From Phycisphaerae bacterium (GTDB lineage Bacteria; Planctomycetota; Phycisphaerae; Sedimentisphaerales; SG8-4), in the NCBI GenBank assembly GCA_030603035.1, contig JAUVYQ010000115.1, forward strand, positions 1-8,468: DNA of 8,468 nucleotides. The letters run 5' to 3'. A model generated the notes under the pieces. That model did no database searches. It had not been told where the DNA came from and saw only the letters and a list, made by a program, of their open reading frames with translations. Every line of letters starts with the position of its first letter. The stretch's first letter is position 1. The translations under genes and the position numbers were made by a program. Below are positions 1 through 6,039 of the stretch, in pieces.

Positions 1-137
1 GCGGTAAAGGAATAGACTATCCGCCTTCAGAGCAGGTTAATGTAACTTTAAAAAGGGCGCCTAAGGCTAAATCCGGAACAACAGTAACCCAAGCCCACCT
101 TTTCCACAAAGAGAGAAAGCAACCGGCGGAAAACTAA
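1..137 (+). CDS. C-terminal fragment of an unidentified plus-strand protein
   Basis: Reading from base 3, the frame is open to a TAA at 135-137, giving 44 residues with no start inside the window. It begins GKGIDYPPSEQV and ends HKERKQPAEN. The composition (Pro, Lys, Thr and Gln rich, hydrophilic) is believable for a protein tail, but I do not recognise a family. A hairpin follows the stop directly. It is the only plausible plus-strand gene here and converges on the RNase-like gene at 359-1765. The main doubt is a minus-strand frame over the same DNA (ATG at 206, about 52 codons, ending MFEF...RRPF) that is also open. It has no ribosome binding site, so I favour the plus strand. Confidence 0.45.
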   Translation, partial: GKGIDYPPSEQVNVTLKRAPKAKSGTTVTQAHLFHKERKQPAEN

Positions 138-168
138 GCCCCGCCACCTATTAATGGCTTGGGGCAGT
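133..168 (+). terminator. Hairpin just after the plus-strand stop codon
   Basis: GCCCC at 138-142 pairs with GGGGC at 161-165. ACT (133-135) with AGT (166-168) extends the stem below a two-base bulge, and CCA (144-146) with TGG (155-157) extends it above. The stem overlaps the TAA of the plus-strand fragment. No T-run follows, so it is not a standard intrinsic terminator; it may be a transcript-end hairpin or chance. Confidence 0.3.
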
Positions 169-203
169 ACGCAAAAACGATGATTTTCCCTAATAAATTC
201 AAA

Positions 204-250
204 CATCGAGAATCCAGCATCCAACTTTAGCTCACTTTAGTTCACTTTCC
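204..250. repeat. Degenerate heptamer and 10-mer tandem repeats
   Basis: Bases 204-224 read as three degenerate 7-nt units (CATCGAG, AATCCAG, CATCCAA). They adjoin 2.5 copies of a 10-nt unit: ACTTTAGCTC at 224-233, ACTTTAGTTC at 234-243, then ACTTTCC. This short-repeat patch lies between the plus-strand stop and the end of the RNase-like gene, in DNA with no convincing gene. Short tandem heptamers of this general kind are known as STRR sequences in cyanobacteria. I infer only a similar type, not homology. Confidence 0.5.
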
Positions 251-271
251 CGCCCTCACCTGCAATGTGTA

Positions 272-300
272 AAATTACTCTATATTTCCACAGTTGTCAA
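272..300 (-). promoter_or_regulatory. Possible orphan sigma70-type promoter pointing left
   Basis: On the minus strand there is a perfect TTGACA (295-300), a 17-nt spacer and TAATTT (272-277), a poor -10 box with 3 of 6 matches. It would transcribe leftward through the repeat patch, antisense to the plus-strand fragment. The only minus-strand frame downstream is the weak 52-codon one starting at 206. It could drive an antisense or small RNA, or be coincidence in AT-rich DNA. Confidence 0.25.
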
Positions 301-358
301 GCATTTTACGAAATATTTTCGGACTTTTGGGAATTCTTACAACTCTCCTGGCAAGTCT

Positions 359-1765
359 TTAATCAAGAACAATCTTATCTTCGTAGGCCGGAACGGTTAC
401 CTTCCAGCCGGTTTGTTCCCTGACGTAATCGCCGAAACTGCGTGCGCTTTCGGTCTCGCCGTGTACGACAAAGATGCCCCTCGGAGCGGCTTGGAATTCT
501 TTTAACCATTCGAGCAGCTCATTTCTGTCGGCGTGGGCTGAAAAACCGTGTACTCGCACTATTTTCGCCTTCACTTTATGTTTTTTGCCAAGTATCCGCA
601 CTTGTTCAGCACCATCGACAATTGACCTGCCAAGCGTGCCGGTTGCCTGATATCCCACAAACATTATCGTATTCTCCGGTCTGGAGATGTTATTGACCAG
701 ATGGTGTTTTACTCTGCCGCCGGTGCACATTCCGGAGCCTGCTATGACCATAACCGTCCCTTTTATGTGGTTGATTGCCTTTGACTCTTCGGCTGTGCCC
801 GCCATTTTCAGTCCCGGCAGGTCGAAAGGTGATTTATGTCGTTTGACAAATTCGGTCATCTCTTTATCAAACAATTCCGGGTGATTCTGAAAAACCCTCG
901 TAACCCTTGCGGCCATCGGGCTGTCTAAAAAGACCTTCAACTTTGGTACCCTATTGGCCAGTCGCAGCTCGTTTATGTAATATAAAACCTCCTGCGAGCG
1001 TTCGAGTGCGAAGCTTGGGACGATAATGTTGCCGCCTGCTTTTTTCGTCGAGTTTATCACCTGCCCAATCAACTTTTTTATATCTTCGGTATCCTGATGT
1101 ACTCTATCGCCATAGGTGGACTCGATGAGAACATAATCGGCGTAGTCAAAAACGGTTGGGTCGCATACGATAGGCCTGTCAGGCCGGCCAATGTCACCGG
1201 AGAACAAGATAATCCTTTCCTGTCCATCCTGGCGTACCTTCACCCTTATTATCGAGGAGCCAAGGACATGACCTGCGTCATAGAAAGTGGCTTCCACGCC
1301 GTCGGCAATATTTACGGACTTCCTGTATTCGAGAGTTGAGAAAAGCGGGAAACAGGCCTCTGCATCTTCGGTAGTATAAAGTGGAACCACAGGGTAAGGG
1401 CCTTTTCGACGTTCTCGCTTGTGCCTTTTGCGCTTATATTCAGCGTCCTCTTCCTGTATCTTGGCCGAATCCAATAATATAATCCGCACAATCTCCGAGG
1501 TGGCGGCGGTACAGTATATCTTGCCTTTGAATCCCTCTCGAACCAGCTTTGGCAATAAACCGCAGTGGTCGAGATGGGCATGAGTTAGAAGGACGGCGTT
1601 TATACCGGCCGGTTCTATGGGAAACGGGTCCCAGTTTCTTGCCCTAAACTGCCGTTCCTGATAGAATCCGCAGTCTATGAGAAGGCGGACGCCGTTGGCC
1701 TCCAGGAGGTGTCGAGAACCCGTAACATTCTGAGCGGCACCAAGAAACTGTAATTTTATCTGCAT
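359..1765 (-). CDS. Metallo-beta-lactamase-fold RNase-like protein with beta-CASP domain
   Basis: A 468-aa cytoplasmic protein of the COG1236/CPSF73-like family: MBL-fold zinc hydrolases with a beta-CASP domain and a C-terminal RNA-processing segment. All expected motifs are present: HAHLDH (His62, His64, Asp66, His67), His166 in DAGHVLG, Asp191 in SGDIG, beta-CASP motif A at ESTYG (Glu215), motif B at GGRVKHHL (His354/355), motif C at HGFSAHADR (His406, His411), and His435 in VHGE. Full length with an intact active site, so RNase activity on cellular RNA is likely; the substrate is unknown. The start is the ATG at 1765, 5 nt after a GAGGG. An upstream in-frame ATG at 1792 would add nine residues that come from the repeat element and lacks a ribosome binding site. 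It has its own promoter (1850-1878), so it is probably monocistronic. Confidence 0.95.
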   Translation of the reverse strand: MQIKLQFLGAAQNVTGSRHLLEANGVRLLIDCGFYQERQFRARNWDPFPIEPAGINAVLLTHAHLDHCGLLPKLVREGFKGKIYCTAATSEIVRIILLDSAKIQEEDAEYKRKRHKRERRKGPYPVVPLYTTEDAEACFPLFSTLEYRKSVNIADGVEATFYDAGHVLGSSIIRVKVRQDGQERIILFSGDIGRPDRPIVCDPTVFDYADYVLIESTYGDRVHQDTEDIKKLIGQVINSTKKAGGNIIVPSFALERSQEVLYYINELRLANRVPKLKVFLDSPMAARVTRVFQNHPELFDKEMTEFVKRHKSPFDLPGLKMAGTAEESKAINHIKGTVMVIAGSGMCTGGRVKHHLVNNISRPENTIMFVGYQATGTLGRSIVDGAEQVRILGKKHKVKAKIVRVHGFSAHADRNELLEWLKEFQAAPRGIFVVHGETESARSFGDYVREQTGWKVTVPAYEDKIVLD

Positions 1766-1770
1766 ACCTG

Positions 1771-1775
1771 CCCTC
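1771..1775 (-). promoter_or_regulatory. Ribosome binding site that sets the RNase-like start
   Basis: GAGGG on the minus strand, 5 nt before the ATG at 1765. This selects MQIKLQFLGA as the N-terminus, matching the usual start of the family, over the ATG at 1792 inside the palindromic element. Confidence 0.7.
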
Positions 1776-1785
1776 ACTGTGATAA

Positions 1786-1827
1786 ACCCCATTAGAGAGA
1801 TTTTTTCTTTTCCGCCTCTAACGGGGT
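1786..1827 (-). repeat. Palindromic repeat element, copy B, in the 5' leader of the RNase-like gene
   Basis: On the minus strand, CCCCGTTAGAG (1826 to 1816) and CTCTAATGGGG (1797 to 1787) flank an 18-nt loop. The arms pair fully if one G-U wobble is allowed, and A/T at 1786/1827 extends the stem to 12 bp. Copy A (5735-5772) shares the arm and a GAAAAA run on the same side of the loop, so the two copies lie in the same orientation. Copy B sits between the promoter at 1850-1878 and the ribosome binding site at 1771-1775, so the mRNA leader should fold into this hairpin. It also supplies the spurious upstream ATG at 1792. Confidence 0.8.
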
Positions 1828-1849
1828 AAACGGCGGTTTTGGGATGCGA

Positions 1850-1878
1850 ATTGTACAGCTACGTGGGGGCAGTGTCAA
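1850..1878 (-). promoter_or_regulatory. Strong sigma70-type promoter of the RNase-like gene
   Basis: On the minus strand: TTGACA (1873-1878, 6 of 6), a 17-nt spacer, and TACAAT (1850-1855, 5 of 6). Transcription should begin near 1843, giving a leader of about 80 nt that contains palindrome copy B and then the ribosome binding site. It starts about 25 bp after the stop of the DUF4139 gene, so the RNase-like gene is likely transcribed on its own. Confidence 0.65.
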
Positions 1879-1880
1879 GT

Positions 1881-1900
1881 CCGGCAGGACGGATTGCCGG
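1881..1900 (-). terminator. GC-rich hairpin right after the DUF4139 stop
   Basis: CCGGCA (1881-1886) pairs with TGCCGG (1895-1900) around an 8-nt loop, two bases past the TGA of the DUF4139 gene. No U-run follows; the -35 box of the next promoter comes straight after. It may protect or help end the upstream mRNA. A standard intrinsic terminator is not supported. Confidence 0.35.
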
Positions 1901-1902
1901 GT

Positions 1903-3597
1903 TCAGCGGCGCACATACACCTCGTACACGTAACCGAGTTGTTTTTGTTCTCCCCGTTTTAGTTGGATTGTCCAGGTAAGCTTCTTGACCGCATTCATCC
2001 GGCGTAATCCCCGCGCTAGCGTTTCAATCTTTGCTTCGGGCTGCGACGATTTGACCTCACCGGAGAGGGTCTTGGCAATCTCCAGGGTGATGGCTTTGGG
2101 CTGGAAGTTGGTTACCGAAAGTTTTCCTTCCACTGTAATCAGGTCATAATGATAGCCGTATAATTGCGCCGCATCGCGTTTTCTCTCAGTTTCAAGTTCG
2201 AGCTGCTCGGCCTTGACGCTCATCGCTCGGGTAATGCGCAGCGTCGTTTCGCCTTGTGCCGGGGTATATTTTAACGTGTCCTGGCCCAGGATTAGCCCTT
2301 CCTTGACTGTCTCGGCCGGGGCGGTCGTCCAGGGAACTTTCGTGGTGTTCTCCAATCGCAGGCAGTGCCAGACCTCTTCATCCGGCTCACGCTCTTGTTT
2401 TTGGCGCCGGTCATAAGAATATCGTTCATCCTCGTTGACATAGTCAGGTATCTTCCACTGATAAATGTGCTTATACGGCACGGATTCGGTAAACAGCGGC
2501 AAGTAGCCTACCTGTCCCTTCTTCAGATGCACATTTTCAACCGGATAAAGAAACAGGTCTTCGGCCACCTTTCCAGCTTCTGCCGCGCCATATTCCGGCA
2601 TGACGGCTGCCCGGCCACCATAACCACCAATTCCGCCTGCCTGGTACATCACCTGGGACATTACACCCGGCCTGCCCCGCTCGCTTTCACCCTTGACCAG
2701 TGACTGCAGGAACTGCGCCAGATTCTCTTTCAGGGCCAGGGGACTGACTACATCAGCGAACTGCAGATGGGGAAATCCTGTCACCAGTTGCATCGTTACA
2801 TCGTCCAGGTCGCAAGCCTCGTTTATTACCGCCGCTTTTGCTGAAACCAGAGCCTTATCGCCCTTTGTTATATCTACTATGTAGCTGGGTGCCCAGGTAA
2901 TACCCTTTGCCAGGTAACTTACTGTCAGCTTTTGCCCACCTGCAGGCGCAGCCATCTTTACATCGAGTTGCATAGATTTGCTTTTGCTGGTAAAAGTTTT
3001 TTCCGCTTTACCATTGAGAAATCCGACCCTTCTAACCTTTTGCGAATCAATGGCTACATCTCCGGCATCTGTCTGGACTATGATCAAACTGGCTCGAGTA
3101 GGTGGTCGAATATAACGAGGTACGTTACTGTAATTTTCCCTCCCGGGTGCATAAGGATTCGGTTGTGGCTCTAAACGATTTTCTGCAAAAGAGCTTAATA
3201 GGCCGCGGATAGTCGATTCTCCTTTATCGTCAAAGCTTAGTTCTACTCTTTTACCCACATTAGCTCTAAGCAACTCCTCGATAGATATCGCCTCAATTGA
3301 TTTCTCCGACTCCACTTCTTTGGCAGTGAGACTTTCCAACTTCACCTTCGGCGGATAGGCTACCCAGAAAGTTCCATGGGAAGCCGCAGCAGAAGGCACA
3401 AAGCTAAATGAATCTTTCTTATCAGGACAGGTCACCTCCGAGACGAAAAAGCCTAACCCGTTCTTGAAAAGTGCTACCTGCTGCAACCGAACATCGGCTT
3501 GTGGCGCTGCCGCTTCTGACGTGGCATAGACCGGATGAATAAAAAACGCCAAATTCATTACGACAGTCAAAATAAGTGATTTTTTGATACGCTTCAT
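1903..3597 (-). CDS. Secreted DUF4139 domain-containing protein
   Basis: A 564-aa protein with a clear signal peptide: MKRIKK, a hydrophobic stretch over residues 7-20, and a likely cleavage after Val-Tyr-Ala at residue 25. An N-terminal region (VALFKNGLGFF, about 41-51) resembles the start of DUF4139-type proteins. The hallmark YLAKGITWAPSYIVDI lies at about 228-243, and the domain appears to run to the C-terminus. A Gly-rich linker (about 319-329) and a charged stretch near 388-405 look flexible. The biochemical role of DUF4139 proteins is not settled; export to the periplasm or cell surface is inferred from the signal peptide. The start is the ATG at 3597, preceded by AGGAGG with 9-nt spacing; a TTG at 3603 is too close to that site. 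The gene is separated by 234 bp from the upstream operon, so it likely has its own promoter, which I could not place. Confidence 0.88.
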   Translation of the reverse strand: MKRIKKSLILTVVMNLAFFIHPVYATSEAAAPQADVRLQQVALFKNGLGFFVSEVTCPDKKDSFSFVPSAAASHGTFWVAYPPKVKLESLTAKEVESEKSIEAISIEELLRANVGKRVELSFDDKGESTIRGLLSSFAENRLEPQPNPYAPGRENYSNVPRYIRPPTRASLIIVQTDAGDVAIDSQKVRRVGFLNGKAEKTFTSKSKSMQLDVKMAAPAGGQKLTVSYLAKGITWAPSYIVDITKGDKALVSAKAAVINEACDLDDVTMQLVTGFPHLQFADVVSPLALKENLAQFLQSLVKGESERGRPGVMSQVMYQAGGIGGYGGRAAVMPEYGAAEAGKVAEDLFLYPVENVHLKKGQVGYLPLFTESVPYKHIYQWKIPDYVNEDERYSYDRRQKQEREPDEEVWHCLRLENTTKVPWTTAPAETVKEGLILGQDTLKYTPAQGETTLRITRAMSVKAEQLELETERKRDAAQLYGYHYDLITVEGKLSVTNFQPKAITLEIAKTLSGEVKSSQPEAKIETLARGLRRMNAVKKLTWTIQLKRGEQKQLGYVYEVYVRR

Positions 3598-3606
3598 AAT
3601 CAAAAA

Positions 3607-3612
3607 CCTCCT
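3607..3612 (-). promoter_or_regulatory. Consensus ribosome binding site of the DUF4139 gene
   Basis: A perfect AGGAGG on the minus strand, 9 nt before the ATG at 3597 but only 3 nt before the TTG at 3603, so it decides for the ATG. Confidence 0.8.
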
Positions 3613-3642
3613 GCAAAGGACTCTTCTATTTTATGTGCAAAT

Positions 3643-3671
3643 GCAGTTTCCACTAAACTGCTACTTTTTTT
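3643..3671 (+). terminator. Hairpin plus T-run on the strand opposite the DUF4139 leader
   Basis: GCAGTTT (3643-3649) pairs with AAACTGC (3655-3661) around a 5-nt loop. On the plus strand seven T residues follow at 3665-3671, the shape of an intrinsic terminator. No plus-strand gene precedes it. On the minus strand it lies in the leader of the DUF4139 gene, about 45 nt upstream of its start. It may limit antisense transcription into the upstream operon, act as a leader hairpin, or be chance. The rest of 3613-3831 is AT-rich, with no gene or clear promoter that I can support. Confidence 0.3.
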
Positions 3672-3831
3672 GGACTGTTTTCTTTCAAAAGCTCTTTTAG
3701 GCTGTCTAATTGAATCGGTAATACAACAATACTGGTTGAGAACAAAGTAAAATCTATGTAAAATAATCAGATGTCTTTTTATGAAACATTTACAAACCTT
3801 GCACTCGGACGTTTTTACGGCGCCCCCGTCG

Positions 3832-4179
3832 TCAGCAGCTGAGATGAAACGCACCGACCACTTTTCTGCCTTTTTCAATCTGCTCGTTAAAGATGCCCCA
3901 CGCCTGGTCGGTGTTCTTTGCAATCACCTCTATACCCTCTTCCTGAAGCACTTTTTTAGTCGAAGCCGGTATCTCCATCAGCCCAGATGCTCCCTTGCCT
4001 ATTACCAGAACTTCCGGCTTAAAGCCGAGAACATCATTCAGGTCTTCTATAGCCAAATTGTGGCCTTGCCTGCGCCACCAGTTGGACCTAATTCTGTCCG
4101 GAAAGATAATCAAATCCGCCGTGTATTCGGTGCCCTCAACCTTCATAACTCCAAAGCTATATGAATCTATCCGCATCAT
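3832..4179 (-). CDS. Mth938-like domain protein (DUF498 / NDUFAF3 family)
   Basis: A 115-aa protein that is essentially a single Mth938-like domain. Recognisable segments are IDSYSFGVMKVEGTEYTADLIIF (residues 4-26, given here as a region), RSNWWRRQGHNL (31-42), LVIGKGASGLMEI (58-70) and the KNTDQAWGIFNEQ region near 88-100. This is the usual length for stand-alone bacterial members. The archaeal prototype is a structural-genomics protein, and the mitochondrial relative NDUFAF3 helps assemble complex I; no enzyme activity is established. It is the last gene of the minus-strand operon, 26 bp after the permease stop. Two consecutive ATGs (4179 and 4176) compete, and neither has a visible ribosome binding site, so translation may depend on coupling to the permease. 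Confidence 0.88.
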   Translation of the reverse strand: MMRIDSYSFGVMKVEGTEYTADLIIFPDRIRSNWWRRQGHNLAIEDLNDVLGFKPEVLVIGKGASGLMEIPASTKKVLQEEGIEVIAKNTDQAWGIFNEQIEKGRKVVGAFHLSC

Positions 4180-4205
4180 AAAAAAGATATTGTGTTACTG
4201 CGAGG

Positions 4206-5228
4206 TTAGTCGGCCTGTTTTCTTCTGCCCAGGATTGCAAATGTTAGAACCGCTAAAAGCACGACCGCCGATATATATTTTACTGCACTCGGCAGCATCC
4301 AGCCAGGCCGAGCAGCTATTTCAAAGTCAACACCGGCAGCGATATAATCGAGCAGAATGCCGCCTAAGATGGCACATCCTGCCACGGTGGCCAGGTAGGT
4401 AATTGCTGTTGCTTTGCCTAAAACCTTCCAGATGGTTACAAATGATGCGGCGTTGGTGGCCGGGCCGGTCATAAGAAAAACCAATGCCGCCCCCGGTGTT
4501 AACCCTGCCAATATCAGCGCCGCCGCTACCGGCACCGAGGCCGTTGCGCATACATAAACCGGTATGCCCAAAAACATCATGACTACCATCTGGAGAACAC
4601 CGGGCCCCAGTTTGTCTGCGAAATAACCCTCAGGCACCACCGCAGAGATAACTGCAGCGATAATCAGCCCTACCATCAACGCTTTGCCAATGTCACGCGG
4701 CAGTGTAACAAAGCTGTATTTTAATCCTCTGGCAACTTTATTTCTCGTTGCTTGTTGCTCGTGACTCGTTGCTCGTGTGTCAGGACGCGGGTCATGGGTT
4801 TCATCTCGTGCGCTTTGGACGAATACATCAACCAGGCCGCCTCCGACAAGACCGGTTACGAGTGCTGCTAATGGTCTAAAGATGGCAAAAAGCGGGCCGA
4901 GAAGGCTTAAGGTAACAAAGATACTGTCCATACCGGTTTGAGGCGTGGACAGCAAAAATGATACGGTGGAACCTTTGCTCGCACCTTGCTTGTGCAGTGA
5001 CATTGATACCGGAATGACGCCACACGAGCACAAAGGCAGCGGAATGCCGAAAAGCGACGCCTTTAACAAAGGCCATATACCCCTGCCGCCCAGATGTTTT
5101 TCTACAAGGCGCTGTGATACAAGCACCGAAAGGATGCCTGCCACGAAGAAGCCGAACAATAAATAGGGCGACATCTCGGCTACGGTGCCCCAAAAATCTA
5201 TGATTATCGACTTAACAAAATCAGCCAT
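4206..5228 (-). CDS. COG0701 permease, SO_0444-type metal efflux family
   Basis: A 340-aa inner-membrane protein with about eight hydrophobic segments (about 19-39, 55-75, 103-133, 183-200, 211-233, 236-256, 272-294 and 316-334) in two homologous-looking halves. Diagnostic motifs are PLCSCGVIPV (65-74, paired Cys67 and Cys69), STPQTGMDS (94-102), VYVCATASVP (224-233) and TGPATNAAS (254-262). These match the SO_0444 Cu/Zn efflux branch of COG0701, which also contains ArsP-like permeases; the actual substrate is inferred. Its neighbours (ferredoxin-domain and zinc-ribbon proteins, with ACR3 upstream) fit metal or metalloid export. The start is the ATG at 5228, 21 bp after the ferredoxin stop, with only a weak AGG upstream. 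The cytoplasmic linker between the halves (about 140-165) contains residues encoded by a heptamer repeat array. Confidence 0.9.
   Translation of the reverse strand: MADFVKSIIIDFWGTVAEMSPYLLFGFFVAGILSVLVSQRLVEKHLGGRGIWPLLKASLFGIPLPLCSCGVIPVSMSLHKQGASKGSTVSFLLSTPQTGMDSIFVTLSLLGPLFAIFRPLAALVTGLVGGGLVDVFVQSARDETHDPRPDTRATSHEQQATRNKVARGLKYSFVTLPRDIGKALMVGLIIAAVISAVVPEGYFADKLGPGVLQMVVMMFLGIPVYVCATASVPVAAALILAGLTPGAALVFLMTGPATNAASFVTIWKVLGKATAITYLATVAGCAILGGILLDYIAAGVDFEIAARPGWMLPSAVKYISAVVLLAVLTFAILGRRKQAD
4742..4776 (-). repeat. Five-copy heptamer array inside the permease gene
   Basis: On the minus strand five 7-nt units follow one another: ACGAGCA, ACGAGTC, ACGAGCA, ACAAGCA, ACGAGAA. They encode TRATSHEQQATRN, in the hydrophilic linker between the two membrane halves. 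Because 7 is not a multiple of 3, the frame rotates through the array, but the unit ACGAGCA contains no stop in any of the three phases, so the gene stays open. Confidence 0.85.
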
Positions 5229-5249
5229 TGTGAACCTGCTACTTTCAAA

Positions 5250-6026
5250 TCAGCCGTTAATTTCTATCGTTTCAGTCTTACTGACATTGCCGTGCAAATC
5301 TATCGTAATATCTTCAAAAGCCATTTTCGTCCCGCTGCGGGCAATGGCTTCACGTGCGATATGTGTCAGACCAAAACAGCAGGGCACTTCCATATGAATT
5401 ACCGTCAAACTGCTGAGCTTATTGGCTTTCAATATTGTCGCCAGCTTTTCGATATAAAACTCTGGATTATCCAATTTCGGACAGCCCACAACAATACTGC
5501 TATCTTTCAAAAACCTATTGTGAAAATCGCCCATAGCAAACGGCACACAGTCCGCCACCAGCAGCAAATCAGCACCGACAAAATAGGGGGCATTTGGTGA
5601 GACCAGCTTCAACTGGACCGGCCAGTGACTCAACTGGGATGAGGCCGCTGTCGCGCCGGAGTCAGCCGTCTCGGACTTTTCTCGCAGCTTCTTGTCCATC
5701 ATCCCCGGGCATACAAAATCGGTTTGCATCTGCGCCCCGTTAGAGACTTTTTCCATCGGGTCTCTAACGGGGTGAGCGTTTTTCTCTTTGGTTAGATGTG
5801 CTTTGGTCGCTTCTTCATCGAACAGGGCGGCTTCCCGCTTTTCAACGGTTATCGCGTCCTGGGGGCAGTGCCCAATACAGGCACCCAGGCCATCGCAGTA
5901 AATTTCACTGACCAGTTTTGCCTTGCCGTCAATTATCTTTATAGCGCCTTCGGCGCAGGCATTGACACAGAAACCGCACCCATCACATTTTTCTTCGTCT
6001 ATTTTAACTATGTTTCGCATAGCCAT
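5250..6026 (-). CDS. 2[4Fe-4S]-type ferredoxin-domain protein with a Cys-rich C-terminal domain
   Basis: A 258-aa cytoplasmic iron-sulfur protein. Residues 1-65 form a bacterial ferredoxin domain. The first motif is complete (CDGCGFCVNAC: Cys14, 17, 20, 24); the second (YCDGLGACIGHCP: Cys44, 50, 54) has Leu47 where a fourth Cys is usual. The rest, with VCPGMM (Cys106), ADCVPFA (Cys160), VVGCPKLDN (Cys182) and EVPCCFGL (Cys216, 217), looks like a conserved redox or metal-binding domain of unknown reaction. I recognise the LSHWPVQLKL / DCVPFA / GCPKLD pattern from uncharacterised ferredoxin-like proteins. The start is the ATG at 6026, 9 nt after GAGG. An ATG at 6041 would overlap the upstream stop as ATGA but lacks a ribosome binding site. 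The segment HPVRDPMEKVSNGA (about 86-99) is encoded by palindrome copy A. It lies between the zinc-ribbon gene and the permease and may supply electrons or metal handling to that system. Confidence 0.9.
   Translation of the reverse strand: MAMRNIVKIDEEKCDGCGFCVNACAEGAIKIIDGKAKLVSEIYCDGLGACIGHCPQDAITVEKREAALFDEEATKAHLTKEKNAHPVRDPMEKVSNGAQMQTDFVCPGMMDKKLREKSETADSGATAASSQLSHWPVQLKLVSPNAPYFVGADLLLVADCVPFAMGDFHNRFLKDSSIVVGCPKLDNPEFYIEKLATILKANKLSSLTVIHMEVPCCFGLTHIAREAIARSGTKMAFEDITIDLHGNVSKTETIEING
5735..5772 (-). repeat. Palindromic repeat element, copy A, in frame inside the ferredoxin gene
   Basis: A perfect 13-bp inverted repeat: CCCCGTTAGAGAC (5735-5747) and GTCTCTAACGGGG (5760-5772) around a 12-nt loop. 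On the coding strand the arms read PVRD and VSNG, with the loop PMEK. The insertion lies between the ferredoxin domain and Cys106, in what appears to be a variable linker, and preserves the frame. Copy B at 1786-1827 shares arms and loop bias in the same orientation. Members of this element family appear, from memory, as PVRD...SNGV segments in predicted proteins of environmental genomes. The situation parallels Rickettsia palindromic elements, which also insert in coding DNA. Confidence 0.92.
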
Positions 6027-6035
6027 CTTGAAATG

Positions 6036-6039
6036 CCTC
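6036..6039 (-). promoter_or_regulatory. Ribosome binding site that sets the ferredoxin start
   Basis: GAGG on the minus strand overlaps the TGA of the zinc-ribbon gene (6038-6040) and lies 9 nt before the ATG at 6026. This favours 6026 over the ATG at 6041 and suggests translational coupling. Confidence 0.6.

Noticed and set aside
50..206. A 52-codon minus-strand frame antisense to the plus-strand fragment
   Set aside because: No ribosome binding site and no recognisable family. It remains a weak alternative to the plus-strand fragment, so both are given low weight.
1766..1792. Longer start for the RNase-like protein at the ATG at 1792 (adds MGFITVRAG)
   Set aside because: No ribosome binding site precedes it, and the extra codons derive from the palindromic element. 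The ATG at 1765 has a GAGGG and gives the family's usual N-terminus.
3600..3923. A 107-codon minus-strand open frame between the DUF4139 and Mth938 genes
   Set aside because: It overlaps the Mth938 gene out of frame and its composition resembles no protein family. It is explained as a shadow plus AT-rich intergenic DNA.
3781..4402. Long plus-strand open frames over the Mth938 and permease genes
   Set aside because: They lie antisense to well-recognised genes, and their translations are low-complexity with no family resemblance.
1786..5772. CRISPR array suggested by recurring palindromic repeats
   Set aside because: Only two copies, nearly 4 kb apart, one inside a gene and one in a leader; there is no regular spacing, no spacers and no cas genes.
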